Part shown: positions 41,845 through 46,006 of the stretch, in pieces | How positions within the stretch are numbered: position 1 is the first letter of the stretch | How the letters are laid out: every line of letters begins with the position of its first letter | Source: an uncultured Oscillospiraceae bacterium | GTDB lineage: Bacteria > Bacillota > Clostridia > Oscillospirales > Ruminococcaceae | DNA length: 46,006 bases | Direction of reading: 5' to 3' | Assembly (NCBI GenBank): GCA_910587465.1 | Contig: CAJUMS010000017.1 | Location: 1-46,006 of the forward strand | Position numbers and translations under genes: made by a program | The notes under the pieces: generated by a model | Told to the model about the DNA's origin: nothing | The model's database searches: none | What the model saw: only the letters and a program-made list of their open reading frames with translations

Positions 41845-42426
41845 TTAATTGTCATCCTCTTTACGTTCAAGGGTTTTTGTTCCGGCTTTCAATACTTGAA
41901 GTGAAATTTCAAAGCTATCCTCAATTGACAGTGGATGTCCAAATGCCTTATTATTAACCAATAAAACATAGCCTTCTAAAAAAGCTCTGTATGTTCGGAT
42001 TAAATGATCACAATTCTTCTGTGAAATATTTAATGTAGAAAAAATCTTATAAATAACAGAAAAAAATCTTTTTGTAGCGTCCTGCGTCTCATCACTCTGA
42101 AACTTATTATACCAGAGCATTGCGTTAAAAATGCCGGGATTCTCTGTCGCGTACTTATAAAACGTGCGCCCCATTGCCTCTAAAGCATCATATCCCGTAA
42201 CGCAAACCGCTGCTTCGATAACTCTTTCCTCCAGTTGTTTCCAACCATAAATCATAACTTCTTTCCGCAAATCGTCTAACCCCTTAATGTGATTATAAAG
42301 GGAAGGAGGTTTAATGTTTAATTGATTTGCAAGAAGCTTTAAGGTAACCTTTTCCAATCCTATTTCATTTGCCATTTCGGCAGCCTTTTTTATAATGATG
42401 GTCTTATCAATATCAGCCCGTGCCAT
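41845..42426 (-). CDS. TetR/AcrR-family transcriptional regulator
   Basis: 193 aa from ATG 42426 (AGGTGAT 8 nt upstream); a GTG at 42438 would start inside that site. The N-terminal HTH is clear: IIKKAAEMANEIGLEKVTLK then LLANQLNIKPPSLYNHIKGL. The C-terminal part has the aromatic WHG-type pattern (AMGRTFYKYATENPGIFNAM and YRAFLEGYVLLVN), a ligand-binding class with unknown effectors. It has its own promoter with an inverted repeat around the -10 box, consistent with autorepression. The downstream cysteine-rich gene is the most likely second target. Confidence 0.92.
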   Translation of the reverse strand: MARADIDKTIIIKKAAEMANEIGLEKVTLKLLANQLNIKPPSLYNHIKGLDDLRKEVMIYGWKQLEERVIEAAVCVTGYDALEAMGRTFYKYATENPGIFNAMLWYNKFQSDETQDATKRFFSVIYKIFSTLNISQKNCDHLIRTYRAFLEGYVLLVNNKAFGHPLSIEDSFEISLQVLKAGTKTLERKEDDN

Positions 42427-42443
42427 ATCTATTATCACCTATC

Positions 42444-42489
42444 AAACTATTCTAATTTGTATTATACCTAATCAAAATAGTTTTTTCAA
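42444..42489 (-). promoter_or_regulatory. TetR promoter with flanking inverted repeat
   Basis: Minus strand: TTGAAA (42489-42484), 17-bp spacer, TATAAT (42466-42461). Arms AAACTATT (42444-42451) and AATAGTTT (42476-42483), 8 bp and 24 apart, are centred on the -10 box; one lies in the spacer, the other near the start of transcription. This fits a TetR operator, though the arms are more widely spaced than usual. Confidence 0.6.
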
Positions 42490-42854
42490 GCACTTTTTTC
42501 TGAAATATTTGTGAAATTAATGTGAATATATTATTGTGCAGGAGCAAATTTTATCAATTGAACCACCTAGATCTAAAAAATGTGCTTCACTTTTTTGTCA
42601 TATGCGGTTCAAATTTTGACTTGTTTTCCAGCCCTGTTTATGTTATAATAACTACAGTATATCGCATCCGGACAACATATCCTGTTATCCACATCTCAAT
42701 CGTTTGACCACATACCCGACCATAGACAGCTTCGGAACACACGGAAATAACCGAAAAACACCCGATGACCACATATTTGACCACTTGCACGAAAATACCC
42801 TTGAAACAGTGATTTTAAGGGGCATTTTTTTCCGTATTCTTTGTTTAATGCAGC
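42490..42854. other. Non-coding region beyond the integrase relic
   Basis: About 365 bases with no gene. A plus-strand promoter-like pair (TTGACT near 42617, TATGTT 17 bp on) leads nowhere. The direct repeats at 42705-42784 are the main content; a T-rich stretch precedes the integrase stop. Confidence 0.5.
42705..42784. repeat. Direct repeats TGACCACATA near the integrase 3' end
   Basis: TGACCACATA at 42705-42714 and again at 42766-42775, followed by TGACCAC at 42778-42784. Short direct repeats beside a tyrosine integrase gene are typical arm-type binding sites or att ends; this role is inferred. Confidence 0.45.
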
Positions 42855-43200
42855 TCAATTTTTGAACATATTTGGCGATAATTCTTTCATAGCTTTCAGC
42901 AGCTTTTTCTCCGCTTTAATGTCAGCCTTGACCTGTGCTATCATCACCGCAAGTTTTTCTTCACATTCCTCTCTTGTCTTGGCGTATATATTATGTACCT
43001 CTTGTTTCCCATAAGCGTTTTTATGGTTATATCTGCCTCGTACAGGTGGTGTGGTATCTATCCTTGTCCATTCTTTATCCCTCGGAATTTCGGCTGATGG
43101 GATTTCCATTATCCTTATGACCAACTACGATTCTATCTTACCATCTTCCGTCATCGCGCCTGCGAACCATTCTGTCGCTTGATAGTCTGCGTTTTGCCAT
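42855..43200 (-). pseudogene. int: Broken tyrosine recombinase (integrase), N-terminal part only
   Basis: GGAGG and ATG (43200-43198) start MAKRRLSSDRMVRRRDDGRW, the usual opening of Tn916/phage-type tyrosine integrases, and hit TAA at once. The next frame gives DRIVVGHKDNGNPI, and a third frame (to 42855) gives the arm-domain end YAKTREECEEKLAVMIAQ then VKADIKAEKK. So at least two frame changes and a stop break it, and the whole catalytic domain with its R-H-R-Y residues is absent. It shows the block once carried an integrative element. Confidence 0.8.
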
Positions 43201-43380
43201 AGACAGCACCTCCTTTGCGACTACACATCATACCACAAACAATCCGAAAAGTCCAGCGGTTTTTTATCTTGGTTTTCGGTATGAACTTTTTGTGTTAGCG
43301 CATTTTCCTTTACTGTAGCATTTATTGGACTTTTTCTTTCAAAGTGACACCTATGTTTCATACTTTTGCATTTCTTGATA
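43201..43380. other. Gap between the integrase relic and the mobilization-type relic
   Basis: No gene, promoter or clear hairpin seen apart from the integrase ribosome-binding site (43209-43213). Confidence 0.4.
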
Positions 43381-43720
43381 TCAAACTTCAAGTGCAACAA
43401 ATAGCTCTACAATGCGGTCGGCTCTGCCGTCCGATGTGATCCGAGAGGGGGGCGGATTAACGCCCCCCTCGCTTTGTCCTGCTTTCAAATAATATCTGCC
43501 ATATTTGTCCCTTCAGCCAGTCAAACGGCTTGCTTATTGGGATTTAGATTAAGTTTTTCTATCTGTTTTCTCCGTTTATCCTACGCCATAGTTTGGTCAA
43601 GATTTTCAAGATGACGCTTGTAATAAAACTGTTTTGCCTGCTCAATCGGGAGTATCATGTAGAGCAGATTTTGCTTATGTTTTTGACTGTCGTGCAAATA
43701 CATAAAGAGATCCAATATCA
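43381..43720 (-). pseudogene. Broken mobilization-type or element gene
   Basis: Minus-strand frame: ILDLFMYLHDSQKHKQNLLY, continuing MILPIEQAKQFYYKRHLEN and LDQTMA, then a stop, then DKRRKQIEKLNLNPNKQAV, another stop, LAEGTNMADII, a third stop and a one-base shift into LKAGQSEGGVNPPPSRITSD and GRADRIVELFVALEV with its proper TGA at 43383-43381. Three stops and a frameshift prove decay. I associate the sequence with Firmicute plasmids and ICEs but cannot name it. It contains a perfect 10-bp GC palindrome (43445-43470). Confidence 0.7.
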
Positions 43721-43750
43721 ATAATAATATAAAATTATATAACCAAGCAC

Positions 43751-43781
43751 TTGACTTTGACGTAACGTCAAGTGATATACT
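43751..43781 (+). promoter_or_regulatory. MerR-type promoter with 19-bp spacer and perfect dyad
   Basis: TTGACT (43751-43756), 19-bp spacer, TATACT (43776-43781). The spacer contains TTGACGTAACGTCAA (43757-43771), a perfect 15-bp dyad about a central A. An over-long 19-20 bp spacer filled by a dyad is the hallmark of promoters activated by MerR-family regulators. Confidence 0.85.
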
Positions 43782-43848
43782 GTTTATAGAGATGTACCGG
43801 TCACGCGGAGAACATCTTAATTAAATTTATTTTTCAAAGGAGTTCAAC

Positions 43849-45000
43849 ATGAAAAAACAACTTACCGTCCACCCATTCCCACACGACGCAGAATCCAACG
43901 GTTTCATCGCAGCTTTGTCAAGTGCGGTATGCGCTGCAAAAAAATACACCGACGATACCCCATACTGGTGTACGACCAAAGGCTGCTACTGCAAAAAATG
44001 CGGCGACTGCAACGGGCAATCGCTTGGCAAGACACAGTCAAGCGTCTATCATTGCCTGCTCACTGCGTCGGGATTGGCATTTGGCTTTGATTATCCCGAA
44101 GACGACAGCGTTGGTGCACACACGATTCCCGATACCCCGATAGGCTGGCGCTGGGACGATGGTTTTATGTCGGATATCATGGGTTTTGCGGGACTTTCGT
44201 TCATTCGCTTCAAAAACAAAACTGTTGCGGAGATCCGCGAGATCATAAAAGATTCGATCGACGCGGGATATCCTGCGATGGCGGCAAATAACAGTGTCTA
44301 TCCGGATGAAATGGCATGGGTCTCATGTTGGAAGATCGTATGCGGCTACACGGACGACGGGATCACTGTAATGAATTACGGCGGCGAGGTGAGCGATGAG
44401 ACAAGCGGCACATATGAGGATGTCATCGTTATCACCGGCGAAGTTGACCGCGCAAATGGCGTGGCTTGCGGGCAGGCTTATTTTGACGTACTCAAGCGGA
44501 TATACGCTGTGCTGAGCGATCCCTCGCACGACGCGTTGGAGAATGAAATTATGTCCGATTTGTCAAATGTTACGCCCGAAAATGCCGTAATGCTGTCGTA
44601 CAAGCTTATGGGGATAAACGGTGTCCCGGTTGAAGCGAGGTGGCACGCGTCAGAAGCCTTTGCGTCAAAGGACAATCTTCTGTATTCGCTTGTCAATTCG
44701 TCATTGGATGATTCGGCGGAGTCAAATGAGCTGAAAGTTGTGGCTGAAAAAATGGCAGATCTGTTTTTTGAGCGTTATGTTGCAGATGGAAACAACGAAA
44801 CTCACGGGATCGGCTGGAAAATCTGGGCTTGCCTGAATGTTGGACCGCAGACAGAATATCTCCCCACGGAGGAGTCGTTCAAGTTGATTCAGCAGTCCGA
44901 TGTGCAGAACGAGCTAAAACGGCTGTTTAAAATCGTATTTGACAACGACCGTGCGGTTGCAGGAGGGATCATGGAAATTTTGAACGCTGTGCGCAATTAA
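43849..45000 (+). CDS. Unrecognised 383-aa protein, possible papain/C39-like fold
   Basis: 383 aa with AAAGGAG before the ATG. Cytosolic, no signal or membrane helix. The N-terminus has a cysteine-dense part (WCTTKGCYCKKCGDCNG, residues ~39-55, six Cys-like positions). The middle resembles C39-like or BtrH-like cysteine peptidase/acyltransferase folds: DSIDAGYPAMAANN, then WVSCWKIVCGYTDDGITVMN and YGGEVSDE, and an early QSSVYHCLLTASGLAFG. The C-terminal ~170 residues are helical and unfamiliar. I cannot name its function. The promoter has a MerR-type dyad, and the MerR-family gene 234 nt downstream is the likely controller. Confidence 0.7.
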   Translation: MKKQLTVHPFPHDAESNGFIAALSSAVCAAKKYTDDTPYWCTTKGCYCKKCGDCNGQSLGKTQSSVYHCLLTASGLAFGFDYPEDDSVGAHTIPDTPIGWRWDDGFMSDIMGFAGLSFIRFKNKTVAEIREIIKDSIDAGYPAMAANNSVYPDEMAWVSCWKIVCGYTDDGITVMNYGGEVSDETSGTYEDVIVITGEVDRANGVACGQAYFDVLKRIYAVLSDPSHDALENEIMSDLSNVTPENAVMLSYKLMGINGVPVEARWHASEAFASKDNLLYSLVNSSLDDSAESNELKVVAEKMADLFFERYVADGNNETHGIGWKIWACLNVGPQTEYLPTEESFKLIQQSDVQNELKRLFKIVFDNDRAVAGGIMEILNAVRN

Positions 45001-45054
45001 CATATTTACTAAAATTCAAACACACTTAAAAACACCGGCGTTTTATACGTAAAA

Positions 45055-45085
45055 CCGCAAATATTTGTTTGTTGAATATTTGCGG
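45055..45085 (+). terminator. Hairpin between the 383-aa gene and the MerR gene
   Basis: CCGCAAATATT (45055-45065) pairs perfectly with AATATTTGCGG (45075-45085) around a 9-nt loop, 54 bases after the stop. No clear T-run follows, so termination strength is uncertain. Confidence 0.45.
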
Positions 45086-45182
45086 CTCGTATATAATGAA
45101 TGGTGATTTCTAACCGAATTTTGGATTTTTTTATTATAATAGGTGACTGTATAAAGACAGACGACCGCACGGAAATCGTTCC

Positions 45183-45211
45183 TTGACTTTTATAATATTA
45201 AGTGGTATACT
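45183..45211 (+). promoter_or_regulatory. Promoter of the MerR-family gene
   Basis: TTGACT (45183-45188), 17-bp spacer, TATACT (45206-45211), with flanks (AAGTGxTATACTGTTTA) nearly identical to the 43751 promoter but without the long spacer and full dyad. The two promoters look like relatives. Confidence 0.8.
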
Positions 45212-45234
45212 GTTTACAGAAGGGAGAGGCAAGT

Positions 45235-46006
45235 ATGGATTTGATCAAAATAACTGATCTCAGCAATCAGCTCGGACTATCGTCAAGAACACTGCGTTAT
45301 TACGAAGAAGCAGGACTTATCACGAGCATTCGTCCGCAGTTTGAAAAATATCGTTATTATGATGAGCAGAATGTACAGCGATTGCGCCAAATCATGGTTC
45401 TTCGCAAAATGCAGATACCGATAAAAGACATTGTACGAATTTATGATAGCCGTGAAATGTTGGACATCACACAGGTTTTTGTGGATAAACTCAATGAAAT
45501 CGACCGCGAGACCACGGCGCTGTCTGAACTTAAACGCATTATTAACGACTTTTTGAATAAAATGATCGAAAAAGGCATCAAGCATATCTCCGCTCTTCCT
45601 CTTTTGTACGAGGAAATGGACAAGCAGCTCACCGTGCGGGAAAGTATCGGTATGGAACAGCTTTCCGAGGTATCGGAAAGGCTTGTGCGGCCTCTTGATA
45701 TTTCCATTGTAAAACTGCCGAAAATGCGTGTGCTGTCCTCATATCTTAAAGCTGATCCGCGAAACTCTGACACCGACGCTTTTTCGCATTATATTCAGAT
45801 GAACGGTATAATAACCGATTATCACGAAAGCTTTGAGTATCGGGAATATGAAAATGACGTTATGGTCTCAAAAATTGACGATGATTTTGTAAACGACAGC
45901 GACTTTATGGATTTTATTTTTGGCGGAGGTCTGTTTGCCGCCGCAAATTTGTATCTCGATGACGATATGAATCAGTCTTTTCGCTCTCTGATAAAAAGCT
46001 TTGATG
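45235..46006 (+). CDS. MerR-family transcriptional regulator (cut by the window end)
   Basis: Open from ATG 45235 to the window edge, 257 codons and still running. AGGGAG is the RBS. The N-terminal HTH and wing are classic: ITDLSNQLGLSSRTLRYYEE then AGLITSIRPQFEKYRYYDEQ, followed by NVQRLRQIMVLRKMQIPIKD and a coiled-coil dimer helix (DITQVFVDKLNEIDRET). The C-terminal part from about residue 135 appears to be a GyrI/BmrR-type effector domain (VSERLVRPLDISIVKLPKMR, then VLSSYLKADPRN). Such members sense small molecules and activate promoters with long spacers. The promoter at 43751 is the natural target. Confidence 0.92.
   Translation, partial: MDLIKITDLSNQLGLSSRTLRYYEEAGLITSIRPQFEKYRYYDEQNVQRLRQIMVLRKMQIPIKDIVRIYDSREMLDITQVFVDKLNEIDRETTALSELKRIINDFLNKMIEKGIKHISALPLLYEEMDKQLTVRESIGMEQLSEVSERLVRPLDISIVKLPKMRVLSSYLKADPRNSDTDAFSHYIQMNGIITDYHESFEYREYENDVMVSKIDDDFVNDSDFMDFIFGGGLFAAANLYLDDDMNQSFRSLIKSFD

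Noticed and set aside
42700..42790. CRISPR-like array
   Set aside because: Only two full repeats of 10 bases and one partial, unevenly spaced; no cas genes in the window.
43445..43470. Intrinsic terminator
   Set aside because: The perfect hairpin has no T-run on either strand and lies within a former coding frame.

Overview
The window looks like chromosome from a gut-type clostridium (Clostridia, probably an Oscillospiraceae/Ruminococcus-like lineage). The support is: intermediate GC, strong Shine-Dalgarno sites, textbook sigma-A promoters with 17-bp spacers, a VanG/VanT-type D-Ser ligase operon, a BspA-like surface protein ending in an NPSTG-plus-TM signal, and Firmicute-style decayed integrative elements. 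The species cannot be named from sequence alone. No CRISPR array, rRNA or complete transposase was seen.

Layout. (1) 64-2371, minus: an ECF sigma factor overlaps by 4 nt a membrane partner whose outer half is a tandem duplication. (2) 2448-7377, minus: a tight vitamin B5/CoA operon (Rossmann/DUF2520 protein, panB, panC, panD, coaBC, coaX). It runs from a consensus promoter whose -35 box contains the vanT stop codon. No panE is present, so the DUF2520 protein is the likely ketopantoate reductase. (3) 7527-11390, minus: vanG-type ligase, vanXY and vanT, translationally coupled, with no vanR/S/U in view. (4) 11896-18057: carB with its own promoter and terminator, a convergent SulP transporter, and a divergent aldo/keto reductase with an Fe-S tail. 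(5) 18227-29187, plus: nadE, a membrane protein, a Gx-type membrane protein, polA, a PHP-domain protein, a large PRTase-TRSP-StiP-PELOTA fusion, a DUF1015 protein, a CPCC zinc-ribbon protein and a PAS protein. (6) 29184-32347: GH27 alpha-galactosidase-like enzyme, DUF3810 HExxH membrane protein and an unknown protein. (7) 32500-32989: tRNA-Glu and tRNA-Met (minus), tRNA-Gln (plus), each unit with a perfect promoter.

From 33000 to about 43720 the window is accessory DNA. Two copies of a ~310-350 bp hairpin-rich repeat bracket a 1408-aa BspA-like surface protein. The second copy cuts into an ABC-transporter gene that follows a broken histidine kinase. Next come a zinc-ribbon gene interrupted by a stop codon, a possible small RNA, a GNAT protein, a cysteine-rich protein, a TetR regulator, a broken tyrosine integrase with direct repeats beyond its 3' end, and a broken mobilization-type gene. 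This reads as the remains of integrated elements beside a tRNA cluster.

The last segment (43740-46006) is a small regulatory unit. An unrecognised 383-aa protein sits behind a promoter with a 19-bp spacer and a perfect 15-bp dyad, the hallmark of MerR control, and a MerR-family regulator (cut by the window end) lies downstream behind a related 17-bp-spacer promoter. The two least-explained systems are this MerR unit and the PHP/PRTase-fusion segment at 24104-28186.
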